From: Sphingomonas taxi
GTDB taxonomy: Bacteria > Pseudomonadota > Alphaproteobacteria > Sphingomonadales > Sphingomonadaceae
NCBI RefSeq assembly: GCF_000764535.1
Contig: NZ_CP009571.1
Location: 2,413,001-2,477,000, forward strand
DNA: 64,000 bases
Direction of reading: 5' to 3'
Both the position numbers and the translations under genes were made by a program. The notes below the pieces were generated by a model, which made no database searches, was not told the origin of the DNA, and saw nothing but the letters and a program-made list of their open reading frames with translations. Position 1 is the stretch's first letter; the number at the start of each line of letters is the position of its first letter. This document shows positions 19,122 through 28,738 of this stretch, in pieces.

Positions 19122-19900
19122 ACCGGTTGCAGGCGGGGTTCGCGCGCTGGCGTGCCGAGCCGCCCGCGCATGCGCGCTTCGGTGCCGACTTTCTCGCGCC
19201 ACCGCCGCCGCCCAAGGCGCTGGCGGCGAGCGAGGTACCGCGCGTCGCCTGGATGCTGGCGACGCGCTGGCGCTACACCGCGGCGCTGGCGGCGGTGCCG
19301 GCGGGGCGCGGCGGCGCGGTCATGGTGCTGCCCGGCCTGTTCGACGCCGACGGGTCGAGCGTCGTGCTGCGCGATTTCCTGACCCGACTCGGCTATCGCG
19401 CCGAGGGCTGGGGCCTCGGCCGCAACCTCGGCGTCAAGAGCGTCGGGCTCGAGGCGGAGCGGCTGATCGCGCGGGTCGAGGCGCTGTGCGCGGAGGCGGG
19501 GCCGGTGACGTTGGTCGGGGTGAGCCTCGGCGGGATCATGGCGCGGCTGGTGGCGCATCGCCGCCCCGAACTGGTCGCCAAGGTGATCACGGTGAGTTCG
19601 CCTTATGCCGGCGGCGGCCGCGCGACCAACGTCTGGCGCGCGTTCGAATGGGCGACCGGCGAGCGCGTCGACGATCCCGCGGTGATCGCGCGCAGCCAGG
19701 CGATCGCCGCGCCGCTGCCCGTCCCCTGCACCGCGATCTGGAGCCGCAGCGACGGCTTCGTCAACGGCTTCATCTGCCACGACCCCAGCGCCGAAGCGGT
19801 CGAGGTGAGCAGCGGCCATCTGGGGGTGCATATCCACCCCGAGGTGCTGCTCGCGATCGCCGGCGCGCTGGCGAAGGACGCGGTGGTGCAGGACCGGTGA
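19112..19900 (+). CDS. alpha/beta hydrolase (lipase-like)
   Basis: This 262-residue alpha/beta hydrolase has nucleophile elbow GVSLGG, preceded by VLPGLFDADGSSVVLRDFL (oxyanion region), and an acid and histidine in SRSDGF and SGHLGVHIHPEV. The layout resembles PGAP1/lipase-type esterases acting on lipid or acyl substrates. ATG 19112 overlaps the end of the DUF2459 gene and is preferred over the far-upstream start at 19028. Substrate unknown; the membrane-protein neighbour suggests an envelope-related role. Confidence 0.82.
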   Translation: MVLDRLQAGFARWRAEPPAHARFGADFLAPPPPPKALAASEVPRVAWMLATRWRYTAALAAVPAGRGGAVMVLPGLFDADGSSVVLRDFLTRLGYRAEGWGLGRNLGVKSVGLEAERLIARVEALCAEAGPVTLVGVSLGGIMARLVAHRRPELVAKVITVSSPYAGGGRATNVWRAFEWATGERVDDPAVIARSQAIAAPLPVPCTAIWSRSDGFVNGFICHDPSAEAVEVSSGHLGVHIHPEVLLAIAGALAKDAVVQDR

Positions 19901-19940
19901 CGGGGTCGCCGTCGCGAGCGCACGGTGCGATTCCCCCCTT

Positions 19941-20044
19941 CGTCATCCCGACGAAAGTCGGGACCCATGGATACGGGCGCCGGATGGCGACGCGCCGACG
20001 CTGACGGTCTGCAACCATGGGTCCCGGCGTTCGCCGGGATGACG
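19941..20044. repeat. CGTCATCCC-type double-hairpin repeat, copy 2
   Basis: This has the same double-hairpin unit as at 8560 (CGTCATCCCGACGAAAGTCGGGACCCATGG ending in CCATGGGTCCCGGCGTTCGCCGGGATGACG), here in the opposite orientation. Confidence 0.78.
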
Positions 20045-20106
20045 AAGTTGGGGCAGGACGGCGCTTCTAATCCGTCCGCGATGGCGGGACGGACACACCC
20101 CCTACT

Positions 20107-20200
20107 GTCATCCCCGCGCAGGCGGGGATCCAGACGCGCGGACCTTCGTGAGACTCACCGGCGCCAGCGTTTATGGATCCCCGCCTCCGCGGGGATGACA
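20107..20200. repeat. GTCATCCCCGCGCAGGCGGGGATCC-type repeat, copy 1
   Basis: Two hairpins face each other, GTCATCCCCGCGCAGGCGGGGATCC and GGATCCCCGCCTCCGCGGGGATGAC, separated by about 45 bases. A second copy is at 29375. Together with the repeat at 19941 it fills the 329-base gap between the converging hydrolase and lipoprotein genes; no gene is seen there. Confidence 0.78.
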
Positions 20201-20229
20201 GTAAGGAAGGGGACGACGCCGCCCCCCCC

Positions 20230-20508
20230 TCAATATCCCGCGCGATACCCCGAATAGCGGCAGGCATCCTGATCGTCGGGATGCTTGCGGCATTGCTCGG
20301 CCGCCTTCTTACGCTCGCGGCCCTCCTTGGCCTCCTGCTTGCGCATCTTGCGGCCATAGTTGCGGTCGGCCTCGTCCTGGCTGGTGGTGGTCCAGTCGAC
20401 CGCCTTGCCGGCGACCTGGAACGGCGCCTTGACGATCGACGCCGCGGTGCTGACGCAGCCCCCGGTCGCCAGCGTCAAGGGGAGAAGAACGACGAACGCG
20501 ATACGCAT
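20230..20508 (-). CDS. small lipoprotein, unknown function
   Basis: This 92-residue product has a signal sequence ending in ATGGC, a lipobox-like cysteine, then an alanine-rich turn and a strongly charged helical region (RKMRKQEAKEGRERKKAAEQ). The C-terminal part holds two more cysteines. The start ATG lies one base after the glpQ stop, so the gene is translationally coupled to glpQ and probably makes an envelope protein in the same operon. I do not recognise the family. Confidence 0.72.
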   Translation of the reverse strand: MRIAFVVLLPLTLATGGCVSTAASIVKAPFQVAGKAVDWTTTSQDEADRNYGRKMRKQEAKEGRERKKAAEQCRKHPDDQDACRYSGYRAGY

Positions 20509-20509
20509 G

Positions 20510-21580
20510 TTACGGATGATCCTTGGCCGCACTGCGGGTTTCGACGCCGATTAGCGGATAATCCGTGAAGAATCCGTCGATACCAAGGCCGAGCGCGCGG
20601 CGGATTTCCCCCGCGACATCGCCGTGCGTCGCGGGATCGTCGCCGTGGCGGAAGCGAGCCGGCAGGAAGACGTTCTCCGCCCGATAGGTCCAGGGATGCA
20701 CCTTGAGCCCAACCGCATGCGCGTCGGCCACCAGCGACGTCGGCGCGTCGCCCTGCCACAATTGCCCCTTGTCCGGTCCCAGACCATAAGCATAGGTCGC
20801 GACCTGCCGCAGCCCCGCCGGGGTCAGCATCGCCGCATAGCTCGGCACCGCACCATCGGCCGGACCGCCCTCGCCCGCCATGAGCTGGATCAGCCGCACC
20901 TTGGTGATGCCGTGGAGATGCTGAAGGTTCTTCACCTCGAACGACTGGATGAACACCGGCGCGTCGGCGCTGTCCCAGCCCGCCCTGCGCAGTTCCGCCA
21001 CCAGCCGGTCGTCGGTCGGGTGGCCGATGCGCGCGAAATAGGTCGGATGCTTGGTCTCGGGATAGATGCCGATCGTCCGCCCCGTCTCCCGCGTCCGCCG
21101 CTTGGCGAGGTCGATGATCTCGGCGAGCGTCGGAATCTCGAACCGGCCGTCATAGGCGGCATTGCCGGCGCGCAATTGGGGCAGCCGTTCGCGCGCGCGC
21201 AGCGTCTTGAGTTCGGCGAGCGTGAAATCCTCGACGAACCAGCCGGTGATCGTCTGGCCGTCGATCGTCTTGGTCGTACGGCGGTCGGCGAATTCGGGAT
21301 GCGAAGCGACATCGGTCGTCTCGGCGATCGCATTTTCGTGGCGCGCGACAAGCACGTCGTCCTTCGTCGGCACCAGATCGGGCTCGATGAAATCGGCGCC
21401 CTGATCGATCGCCAGCTCATAGGCGGCGAGCGTATGTTCGGGACGCGATCCGCTCGCACCGCGGTGCGCGATGACGATCGGAGTCGGGAAGGGCTTGGGC
21501 ATCGGCCGATCCTGCCCGTTCGCGGGAGCCGACGCCAGCAGCACGGCAGTGAGAGCGATTCGCAAACCGGAAACCATCAT
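20510..21580 (-). CDS. glpQ: glycerophosphodiester phosphodiesterase, exported
   Basis: This 356-residue enzyme hydrolyses glycerophosphodiesters to glycerol-3-phosphate and an alcohol. It has an N-terminal signal peptide and the GDPD catalytic pattern HRGASGSRPEHTLAAYE (catalytic H and R), then EPDLVPTKD with the metal ligands, and GIYPETKHP. The length matches periplasmic GlpQ, including the insert of that type. The next gene downstream encodes a lipoprotein. Confidence 0.93.
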   Translation of the reverse strand: MMVSGLRIALTAVLLASAPANGQDRPMPKPFPTPIVIAHRGASGSRPEHTLAAYELAIDQGADFIEPDLVPTKDDVLVARHENAIAETTDVASHPEFADRRTTKTIDGQTITGWFVEDFTLAELKTLRARERLPQLRAGNAAYDGRFEIPTLAEIIDLAKRRTRETGRTIGIYPETKHPTYFARIGHPTDDRLVAELRRAGWDSADAPVFIQSFEVKNLQHLHGITKVRLIQLMAGEGGPADGAVPSYAAMLTPAGLRQVATYAYGLGPDKGQLWQGDAPTSLVADAHAVGLKVHPWTYRAENVFLPARFRHGDDPATHGDVAGEIRRALGLGIDGFFTDYPLIGVETRSAAKDHP

Positions 21581-21643
21581 GGGTAAGCGCGTTAGAGCCT
21601 CAATCCTTCACGGATATGACTCCCCGACCCTGCGAGGCAGCGC

Positions 21644-22183
21644 ATGCATTTCACCATCAACGGCCAGTCGTTCGAGGCCGAACCGGATATCCGCACCTCG
21701 CTGCTCGATCTGTGCCGCGAACATCTCGGCCTGACCGGTAGCAAGAAGGGCTGCGACCACGGCCAGTGCGGCGCCTGCACGATGCTGGTCAACGGCCGTC
21801 GCATCAATTCCTGCCTCAGCCTCGCGGTGATGCATCAGGACGACGAGATCACCACGATCGAGGGGCTCGGCACGCCCGAGGACCTGCATCCGCTGCAATC
21901 CGCGTTCGTCCGCCACGACGGCTATCAGTGCGGCTATTGCACGCCGGGGCAGATCTGCTCGGCGGTCGGCATGCTCGACGAGGTCCGCAAGGGCTGGCCG
22001 AGCCACGTCACCGGCGATCTCGATGCGCCGCGCTTCAACGACGATGAGATTTCCGAGCGGATGAGCGGCAACATCTGCCGCTGCGCTGCCTATCCCAATA
22101 TCGTCGATGCGATCCGCGAGGTCGCCGAAGCCGACGGCGCGGTCGATATCGCCCTTCGCCAGAAAGTGGAGGCAGGCGCATGA
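21644..22183 (+). CDS. molybdenum hydroxylase iron-sulfur subunit
   Basis: This 179-residue electron-transfer subunit carries two [2Fe-2S] clusters. The first is plant-ferredoxin type (CDHGQCGACTMLVNGRRINSC) and the second is CGYCTPGQIC...SGNICRCAAYPN. It resembles PaoA/YagT of the periplasmic aldehyde oxidoreductase but lacks the Tat signal, so it is probably cytoplasmic. The next gene starts inside its stop codon (ATGA). It works with the FAD and Mo subunits below. Confidence 0.92.
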   Translation: MHFTINGQSFEAEPDIRTSLLDLCREHLGLTGSKKGCDHGQCGACTMLVNGRRINSCLSLAVMHQDDEITTIEGLGTPEDLHPLQSAFVRHDGYQCGYCTPGQICSAVGMLDEVRKGWPSHVTGDLDAPRFNDDEISERMSGNICRCAAYPNIVDAIREVAEADGAVDIALRQKVEAGA

Positions 22184-23160
22184 AGACCTTCACCTATACC
22201 AAGGCCGACGACGCCGAGACCGCGGTGCGCGACGCGCACGTCTCCGGCGCCAAGTTCATCGCCGGCGGCACCAACCTGCTCGACCTGATGAAATTGCAGG
22301 TCGAGACGCCCGAGAAGCTCGTCGATATCAGCCGGCTGCCGCTCGGCGAGATCGAAGAGCGCGAGGATGGCGGGCTGACCATCGGCGCGCTGGTGCCGAA
22401 CGCCGACCTCGCCGCCGATCCGCGCGTCATCGAAAAGTATGAGGTGCTCAGCCGCGCTTTGCTCGCCGGTGCCTCGGGCCAGTTGCGCAACAAGGCGACG
22501 ACCGGCGGCAATCTGCTCCAGCGGACGCGCTGCTATTATTTCTACGACACCGCAACCGCGTGCAACAAGCGCGAGCCCGGCACCGGCTGTTCGGCGGTCG
22601 GCGGGTTCAACCGCGTGCTGGCGGTGCTCGGCACGTCGGACCATTGTATCGCGACGCACCCCGGCGACATGCCGGTGGCGATGCGCGCGCTCGACGCGAC
22701 GATCATCACGCTCAAGGCGGACGGCGACAAGCGGCGGATCTCGATCCACGATTTCTACCGCCTGCCCGGCGATACGCCGAATATCGAGACGGTGCTGGAG
22801 CCCGGCGAGCTCATCACCCATGTCGAACTGCCCGCCCCGCCGAAGGGCAAGCAGACCTATCGCAAAGTGCGCGACCGCGCTTCCTATGCCTTCGCGCTCG
22901 TCTCGGTGGCGGGTGTGGTGAGCGTCGAGGACGGCAGGATCGCCACGGCCGCGCTCGCCTTCGGCGGCCTCGGCCCGATGCCGTGGCGCAACCCGGCGGT
23001 GGAGGCCGCACTGGTCGGCCAGGCGCCGTCCGACGCGCTGTTCAACGAAGCCGCCGACATCCTGCTCGCCGATGCCAAGGGCTATGGCTCGAACGACTTC
23101 AAGATCCCGCTGACGCGCCGGGTCCTGATCGCCACGCTGCGCGACCTGACGGGAGAATGA
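22180..23160 (+). CDS. molybdenum hydroxylase FAD subunit with extra FeS insert
   Basis: This 326-residue CO-dehydrogenase-type FAD-binding subunit has FAD motifs FIAGGTNLLDLMK and ATTGGNLLQR. Directly after this it has RTRCYYFYDTATACNKREPGTGC, a cysteine-rich insert like the [4Fe-4S] ligand loop of PaoB. It passes electrons between the FeS subunit and an acceptor. The start and stop overlap both neighbours (ATGA at each end), indicating a tight complex-forming operon. Confidence 0.92.
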   Translation: MKTFTYTKADDAETAVRDAHVSGAKFIAGGTNLLDLMKLQVETPEKLVDISRLPLGEIEEREDGGLTIGALVPNADLAADPRVIEKYEVLSRALLAGASGQLRNKATTGGNLLQRTRCYYFYDTATACNKREPGTGCSAVGGFNRVLAVLGTSDHCIATHPGDMPVAMRALDATIITLKADGDKRRISIHDFYRLPGDTPNIETVLEPGELITHVELPAPPKGKQTYRKVRDRASYAFALVSVAGVVSVEDGRIATAALAFGGLGPMPWRNPAVEAALVGQAPSDALFNEAADILLADAKGYGSNDFKIPLTRRVLIATLRDLTGE

Positions 23161-25397
23161 GTATGTTCGGTTTCGGCAAGGGCGACACCAATTCGCTCAC
23201 GATGAACAAGGCGCATCCGGACAGCCTGCTCGACCGCGGCGTGCAGGACGTGATCGGCAAGCCGCTCGATCGCGTCGACGGCCCGAAGAAGGTGTCGGGC
23301 AAGGCGACCTATGCGGCGGAATATGCGCTCGACAACGTCGCCTACGGTTATCTGGTGCGCGCCACGGTCGGCGCGGGCAAGATCAGGCACCTCGACGCCG
23401 ATGGCGCCAAGGCGATGCCCGGCGTGATCGACGTCATCACCGATTATGCGAGCTTCATCCGCAACCCGCAGCAGGGCGGCGAGACCAGCGCGCCGACGCA
23501 GGGCGTCGAGGACGTCGCCTATCACGGCGAGATCATCGCGATCGTCGTCGCCGAAAGCTACGAGATCGCGCGCGACGCGGCGCTGCGCATCACGGTCGAC
23601 TATGCCCCCGCCGAAGGGCGCTACAGCTTCCTGGCGCATCGCGAGGAAGCGGAAAAGCCGAGCGCGCAACAGATCCCGCCGCATCACAAACAGGGCGACG
23701 TCGACAAGGCGATGGCCGACGCCGCGTTCGCGGTCGACGTCACCTATACGACGCCGAGCCAGAATTCGGCGGCGATGGAGCCCCACGCCAGCCTCGCGGT
23801 GTGGGAAGACGGCGCGCTGACGCTGTACGGCTCGTACCAGATGCCCTCGTCGGACAAGCAGCAGCTCGCCAAGGCGCTCGGCGTCTCGGCGGACAAGGTG
23901 CGGATCGTCGCCGCTTATGTCGGCGGCGGCTTCGGCTCGAAGCTCGGCATCGCGCCCGAGAGCGTCGCCGCGGCGATCGCCGCCAAACGCCTTAACCGCC
24001 CCGTCAAGGCGGTGATGGCGCGCCAGCAGGTGTTCGACGCGACCGTGCGCCGCTCGAACACCGAACAGCGGATGCGCCTCGGCGCGACCGCCGAGGGCAA
24101 GCTGACCGCGATCGGCCACGAAACGCTCGTGTCGAACCTGCCCGGCGAGGATTATTTCGAGCCCGCCGGCGTCTCGACGCACTTCCTCTACGACGGCGAG
24201 AACCGGCTGATCACGCACGACATCGTCCGGCTCGACTGGATGCTGGCGGGATCGATGCGCGCGCCCGGCGAGGCGGTCGGCCTGATCGCGCTGGAAGGCG
24301 CGATGGACGAACTGGCGGAGAAGATGGGGATCGACCCGATCGAATTGCGCCGCCGCAACGAGCCCGAGCAGGATCCGGAAAAGAAGATCCCCTATTCGTC
24401 GCGCGCGTTGATCCCCTGTCTGGAGCGCGGCGCCGAATCGTTCGGCTGGTCGCGGCGCAAGCCCGCCGGCACCGACCGGCGCGGCGACTGGCTGTACGGC
24501 ATCGGCGTCGCCTCGGCGGCACGGTCGAACCAGTTGCTCAAGTCGGCGGCAAAGGTCTCGATCGACGGCCAGGGCAAGGCGCATGTCGAAACCGACATGA
24601 CCGATATCGGCACCGGCACCTATACGATCCTCGGCCAGATCGCCGCCGAGATCCTCGGCCTGCCGCTGGAGGATGTCATCGTCCATCTCGGCGACACCGA
24701 TGCGCCGCCGGGCGCCGGCTCGGGCGGATCGTGGGGCGCGAGCTCGTCGGGCTCGTCGGTCTATCTCGCCTGCGAGGCGCTGCGCGGCCAGATCGCCAAG
24801 GCGATGGGCGTCGACGAAGGCGCGATGACTCTGAAGGACGGCCGCGTGATCGCCGACAACCGCAGCGTGCCGCTCGCCGAACTGGTCGGCGAAGGCATGG
24901 AGGCGACCGGCGAAATCTCGCCCGGCAAGCAGGAGAAGACGTTCAACCAGGCGAGCTATGGCGCGCATTTCGCCGAGGTCGCGGTCAACGTCGTCACCGG
25001 CGAGGTGCGGGTGAAGCGCATGCTCGGCGTGTTCGCGGCGGGGCGTATCCTCAACGAGAAGACGGCGCGCTCGCAATGCCTCGGCGGCATGACCTTCGGC
25101 ATCGGCTGCGCGCTGACCGAGGAGCTGGTCCACGATCCCCGCAACGGCAAGATCGTCAACCGCGATCTCGGCGAATATCACCTGCCGGTGAATGCCGACG
25201 TGCCGCAGCTCGAGGTCGAATTCCTGTACGAACGCGACATCGAGGCCAATCCGCTGCACGCCAAGGGCCTCGGCGAGGTCGGCATCTGCGGCGCGGCGGG
25301 CGCAATCGGCAATGCGATCTACAACGCCACCGGCGTGCGCGTCCGCGACTTTCCGCTGACGCTCGACAAGCTGCTGGAGGGCCTGCCGGCGATGTGA
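23157..25397 (+). CDS. molybdenum hydroxylase large subunit (PaoC-like), copy 1
   Basis: This 746-residue molybdopterin-cytosine-dinucleotide-binding catalytic subunit is of the xanthine/aldehyde oxidase superfamily. It shows GKPLDRVDGPKKVSGKATY at the start, the YVGGGFGSK cofactor loop, GSMRAPGEAVG, TDIGTGTYTILGQ and, near the end, GLGEVGICGA with the glutamate that acts as the catalytic base. The nearest known relatives are aldehyde oxidoreductases (PaoC/YagR). The physiological substrate is not determined by sequence. It starts inside the stop codon of the FAD gene. Confidence 0.93.
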   Translation: MSMFGFGKGDTNSLTMNKAHPDSLLDRGVQDVIGKPLDRVDGPKKVSGKATYAAEYALDNVAYGYLVRATVGAGKIRHLDADGAKAMPGVIDVITDYASFIRNPQQGGETSAPTQGVEDVAYHGEIIAIVVAESYEIARDAALRITVDYAPAEGRYSFLAHREEAEKPSAQQIPPHHKQGDVDKAMADAAFAVDVTYTTPSQNSAAMEPHASLAVWEDGALTLYGSYQMPSSDKQQLAKALGVSADKVRIVAAYVGGGFGSKLGIAPESVAAAIAAKRLNRPVKAVMARQQVFDATVRRSNTEQRMRLGATAEGKLTAIGHETLVSNLPGEDYFEPAGVSTHFLYDGENRLITHDIVRLDWMLAGSMRAPGEAVGLIALEGAMDELAEKMGIDPIELRRRNEPEQDPEKKIPYSSRALIPCLERGAESFGWSRRKPAGTDRRGDWLYGIGVASAARSNQLLKSAAKVSIDGQGKAHVETDMTDIGTGTYTILGQIAAEILGLPLEDVIVHLGDTDAPPGAGSGGSWGASSSGSSVYLACEALRGQIAKAMGVDEGAMTLKDGRVIADNRSVPLAELVGEGMEATGEISPGKQEKTFNQASYGAHFAEVAVNVVTGEVRVKRMLGVFAAGRILNEKTARSQCLGGMTFGIGCALTEELVHDPRNGKIVNRDLGEYHLPVNADVPQLEVEFLYERDIEANPLHAKGLGEVGICGAAGAIGNAIYNATGVRVRDFPLTLDKLLEGLPAM

Positions 25398-25404
25398 GGC
25401 ATCC

Positions 25405-25435
25405 CGTCACCCCGGCTCGAGGCCGGGGTGACGCG
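25405..25435. repeat. short CACCCCGG palindrome
   Basis: The hairpin GTCACCCCGGCTCGAGGCCGGGGTGAC lies between the two Mo-subunit genes. It is one half of the paired repeats at 17425, 53129 and 56582 and could reduce read-through into the second copy. Confidence 0.6.
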
Positions 25436-25508
25436 TAATCCGCCCTTCACCCTGCCTGCCCCGCATCCTACATCACCCCCACCCCGTCCGGGGGAGAGGA
25501 TTGACGCG

Positions 25509-27701
25509 ATGAACGAGATGACGATGGATCGCGCCTACCGGCCCGCCGGGCTGGCGCAGGCGCGGCAGGGCCTGCTCGGCGCGTCCGTCCCGCGGATCGA
25601 GGGGCCGGCGAAGGTGAGCGGCACCGCCACCTACGCCTATGAGGGCGCGGAGGCCGGCACCGCCTATGCCGCGATCGTCGGCGCGCCGGTCGGCAGCGGC
25701 CGCATCACCGGCGTCGACTCCGCCGCCGCCGAGGCCTTGCCCGGCGTGCTCGCGGTCATCCACGGCGATTCGCGGATGGTCACCGGCGGCAGCAATTCGC
25801 AGGCACAAGCGCACAGCGGCACCGACCAAATCTTCCATTACGGCCAGCCCGTCGCGATCGTCGTCGCCGAGGACCAGACGATCGCGCGCGACGCCGCCGC
25901 GCTGGTCGTCGTCCACGCCGAAGCCGGCGACGGCCGCTTCGACCGCGAGGCGCAGCCGGTGCAGCGCGACCACGATATCGGTTTCCTGAAACCGGTCGAC
26001 ATCGGCGATCTCGACGCCGCGCTCGCTGCCGCGCCGGTGGTGATCGACCGCAGCTATACGACGCCGGTGCATTTCCCCGCCGCGCTCGAACCCCATGCCA
26101 GCACCGTCGCGTGGGAGAACGGCAAGCTGCTGGTGCGCACCAGCAATCAGGTGATCGGCGGCGCCCGCGGCACGATCGCCAAGGCGCTCGGCCTCGCCAG
26201 GGAGGACGTGCGCGTGCTCGCGCCGTACGTGGGCGGCGGCTTCGGTGGCAAGACCGGCGTCGGGCCGGAGGTGATCCTCGCCGCGATCGCCGCCGAAACG
26301 GTCGGCCGGCCGGTCAAGATCGCGCTGCCGCGCGCGCAGACCGCCTATCTCGTCCACCACCGTTCGGCGACGACGCAGCGCGTCCGCATCGGCGCCACCG
26401 AGGACGGCCGCATCACCGCCTTCGCGCACGAAGGCGTCGCATCGCAGAACGACGATGCCAGCTTCCTCGAACCGATCCCGTTCGGCTCGCTGCCGCTCTA
26501 TGCCGGCGAGGCGCGGCGCTTCCGCACCGATGTGGTCCGCGTCGACCTGCCCGCCACCGGCGCGGTACGCGCACCGGGCGAGGCGATCGGCACCTTCGCG
26601 GTCGAATGCGCGATGGACGAACTCGCCGAACGGCTCGGCCTCGATCCGGTCGAGCTGCGCCGCCGCAACGAGCCCGAGGCCGATCCGGTCAGCGGCAAGC
26701 GCTTCTCGACGCGGCGAATGCTCGATTGTTACGACGAAGGCGCGCGCCGCTTCGGCTGGGCGGAGCGGCGCAAGCGGCGCGAGGGCGACTGGCTGATCGG
26801 CCACGGCATGGCGGCGGCGCTGCGCGGCAATTTCACCGTCAAGGCGGAGGCGCGGGTGACGCTCGGCGCCGACGGCCGCGCGACGGTCGCCTGCGACATG
26901 ACCGATATCGGCACCGGCACCTATACGATCCTCGCGCAGACCGCGGGCGAGATGCTCGGTCTGCCGGTCCCCGCGGTCGAGGTGCGGATCGGCGACACCG
27001 ATTTCCCCGCCAGCGCCGGCTCGGGCGGCTCGTTCGGCGCGGGCAGCGCCTGTTCGGCGGTGGTGCTCGCCTGCGAGGACATCATCGCCGCGCTCGCGCT
27101 ACGCATGAACGCATCCCCTGAGGAACTGACGCTGCACGACGGCTATGTCGTCGCGGGCGGGCGCAGCGTCGCGCTCGCCGATCTGCTCCACGGCGAACCG
27201 ATCGTCGCCACCGGCAAGACCGGCCCCGGCGCGGAGACGCAGGCGACCAGCCAGGCGAGCCACGGCGCGCATTTCGTCGAGGTCGCGGTCAATGCGATCA
27301 CCGGCGAGGTGCGGGTGCGGCGGATGCTTGGCGTGTTCGACGTCGGCCGCGTGCTCAACGCGAAGACCGCGGCGAACCAGCTCGTCGGCGGCATGGTCTG
27401 GGGCCTGTCCTACGCGCTCGGCGAGGAAGCGGTGGTCGACACGCGCAACGGCCATTTCGTCAATCCCGACTTCGGCGAATATCATGTCGCGGTGAACGCC
27501 GACGTGCCGCAGATCGAAGTGCATTTCGTCGAGGAGATCGACGACAGCGCCAACCCGGTCGGCGCCAAGGGGGTCGGCGAACTCGGCATCTCGGGCGCGG
27601 GCGCGGCGGTGGCCAATGCGATCCACGACGCCTGCGGCGTGCGCGTACGCGACTTCCCGGTGACGCTCGACAAATTGCTGGCAGGATTGCCGGATCTCTA
27701 A
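25509..27701 (+). CDS. molybdenum hydroxylase large subunit, copy 2
   Basis: This 730-residue paralog of the preceding subunit has the same hallmarks: VPRIEGPAKVSGTATY, YVGGGFGGK, GAVRAPGEAIG, TDIGTGTYTILAQ and the active-site GVGELGISGA glutamate. The ATG at 25509 follows GGGAGAGGA; the upstream start at 25428 would translate repeat DNA. Both copies are intact, so the FeS/FAD pair may serve two catalytic subunits with different substrates. A gap of 110 bases with a hairpin separates the copies. Confidence 0.92.
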   Translation: MNEMTMDRAYRPAGLAQARQGLLGASVPRIEGPAKVSGTATYAYEGAEAGTAYAAIVGAPVGSGRITGVDSAAAEALPGVLAVIHGDSRMVTGGSNSQAQAHSGTDQIFHYGQPVAIVVAEDQTIARDAAALVVVHAEAGDGRFDREAQPVQRDHDIGFLKPVDIGDLDAALAAAPVVIDRSYTTPVHFPAALEPHASTVAWENGKLLVRTSNQVIGGARGTIAKALGLAREDVRVLAPYVGGGFGGKTGVGPEVILAAIAAETVGRPVKIALPRAQTAYLVHHRSATTQRVRIGATEDGRITAFAHEGVASQNDDASFLEPIPFGSLPLYAGEARRFRTDVVRVDLPATGAVRAPGEAIGTFAVECAMDELAERLGLDPVELRRRNEPEADPVSGKRFSTRRMLDCYDEGARRFGWAERRKRREGDWLIGHGMAAALRGNFTVKAEARVTLGADGRATVACDMTDIGTGTYTILAQTAGEMLGLPVPAVEVRIGDTDFPASAGSGGSFGAGSACSAVVLACEDIIAALALRMNASPEELTLHDGYVVAGGRSVALADLLHGEPIVATGKTGPGAETQATSQASHGAHFVEVAVNAITGEVRVRRMLGVFDVGRVLNAKTAANQLVGGMVWGLSYALGEEAVVDTRNGHFVNPDFGEYHVAVNADVPQIEVHFVEEIDDSANPVGAKGVGELGISGAGAAVANAIHDACGVRVRDFPVTLDKLLAGLPDL

Positions 27702-27715
27702 CACCGCCCTCCGCC

Positions 27716-27780
27716 GTTCGCCCTGAGCTTGTCGAAGGGCATTGAGACTCACCGTACTTCGACAAGCTCAGCACGAACGG
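27716..27780. repeat. TTCGACAAGCTCAG-type inverted repeat pair
   Basis: TTCGCCCTGAGCTTGTCGAAGGG and CTTCGACAAGCTCAGCACGAACGG face each other, forming a large potential hairpin between the second Mo subunit and xdhC. Confidence 0.68.
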
Positions 27781-27814
27781 GTGTGATGCCCGGCGGGTGC
27801 CAAGGAAGACTGAC

Positions 27815-28738
27815 ATGGCCGAAAACGATTCCGTCCTCACCGCCGCCCGCCACTGGCAGGGCGAACCGCTCGCCCTCGCGACGGTGGTCTCCACCTGGGG
27901 CAGCGCGCCGCGCCCGCGCGGCAGCCATATGCTCGTCCACGCCGACGGCCGCTTCGAGGGCTCCGTCTCCGGCGGCTGCGTCGAAAGCGACATCCTCCAG
28001 ACCGCCGCCGAGGTGATCGCCGGCGCCCCCTTCCAGCTCAAGCGCTACGGCGTCGCCGACGATGCGGCATGGGAGGTCGGGCTGCCCTGCGGCGGCGAGA
28101 TCGCGGTGATGGTGCAACCGGTATCGGCGACGGGGTTCGACCCCGAATTGTTCGACCGCATCGCCGAGGCGCGCGAGCGCGGCGAGGCGCTCACCGTCAC
28201 CACCGACCTCGCCACCGGCCACAGCGACCTCAAGCCACTGGAAACCGGTGAGGTCTTCGCCAACCGCTACGATCCGGCACGGCGGCTGCTGATCGTCGGC
28301 GCGGTGCAGATCGCGCAGGCGCTCGCCGAACTGGCGCGCACGCTCGGCATCGCCACGACGGTGATCGACCCGCGCGGGCGCTTCCTCACCGAGGAGCGCT
28401 TCCCCGGCGTGACGCTCGACGACCGCTGGCCCGACGAGGCGATCGAGGCGCTGAAACCCGGCCCCGCCACCGCGGTCGTGACGCTCAGCCACGACATCAA
28501 GATCGACGATCCCGCGCTGATCGCCGCGCTCGCGACCAACGCGCCGTATGTGGGCGCGCTCGGCAGCCGGCGCAGCCATGCGGCGCGGCGCGAACGGCTC
28601 GCCGCCGCCGGCCTGAACGCCGAGCAGATCGACCGGATCGACGCACCGGTCGGCATCGATATCGGCGCGATCGGCCCGTCCGAGATCGCGCTGTCGATCG
28701 CCGCGGCGATGGTGGGGGCATTCCATGATCGCGGCTGA
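27815..28738 (+). CDS. XdhC/CoxI family molybdenum cofactor maturation factor
   Basis: This 307-residue protein of the XdhC/CoxI family carries a N-terminal XdhC domain (STWGSAPRPRGSHM, GSVSGGCVES) and a C-terminal Rossmann domain (LLIVGAVQIAQALAELA, IDPRGRFLTEERFPG, YVGALGSRRS). Such proteins bind molybdenum cofactor, add the sulfido ligand with a desulfurase and insert it into hydroxylase subunits. The ATG at 27815 follows AAGGAA. It sits between the catalytic subunits and the cytidylyltransferase, as expected for their maturation. Confidence 0.9.
   Translation: MAENDSVLTAARHWQGEPLALATVVSTWGSAPRPRGSHMLVHADGRFEGSVSGGCVESDILQTAAEVIAGAPFQLKRYGVADDAAWEVGLPCGGEIAVMVQPVSATGFDPELFDRIAEARERGEALTVTTDLATGHSDLKPLETGEVFANRYDPARRLLIVGAVQIAQALAELARTLGIATTVIDPRGRFLTEERFPGVTLDDRWPDEAIEALKPGPATAVVTLSHDIKIDDPALIAALATNAPYVGALGSRRSHAARRERLAAAGLNAEQIDRIDAPVGIDIGAIGPSEIALSIAAAMVGAFHDRG

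Noticed and set aside
25428..25508. Longer start for the second Mo subunit at 25428
   Set aside because: The extra 27 residues translate repeat DNA, and the ATG at 25509 has a strong GGGAGAGGA site.
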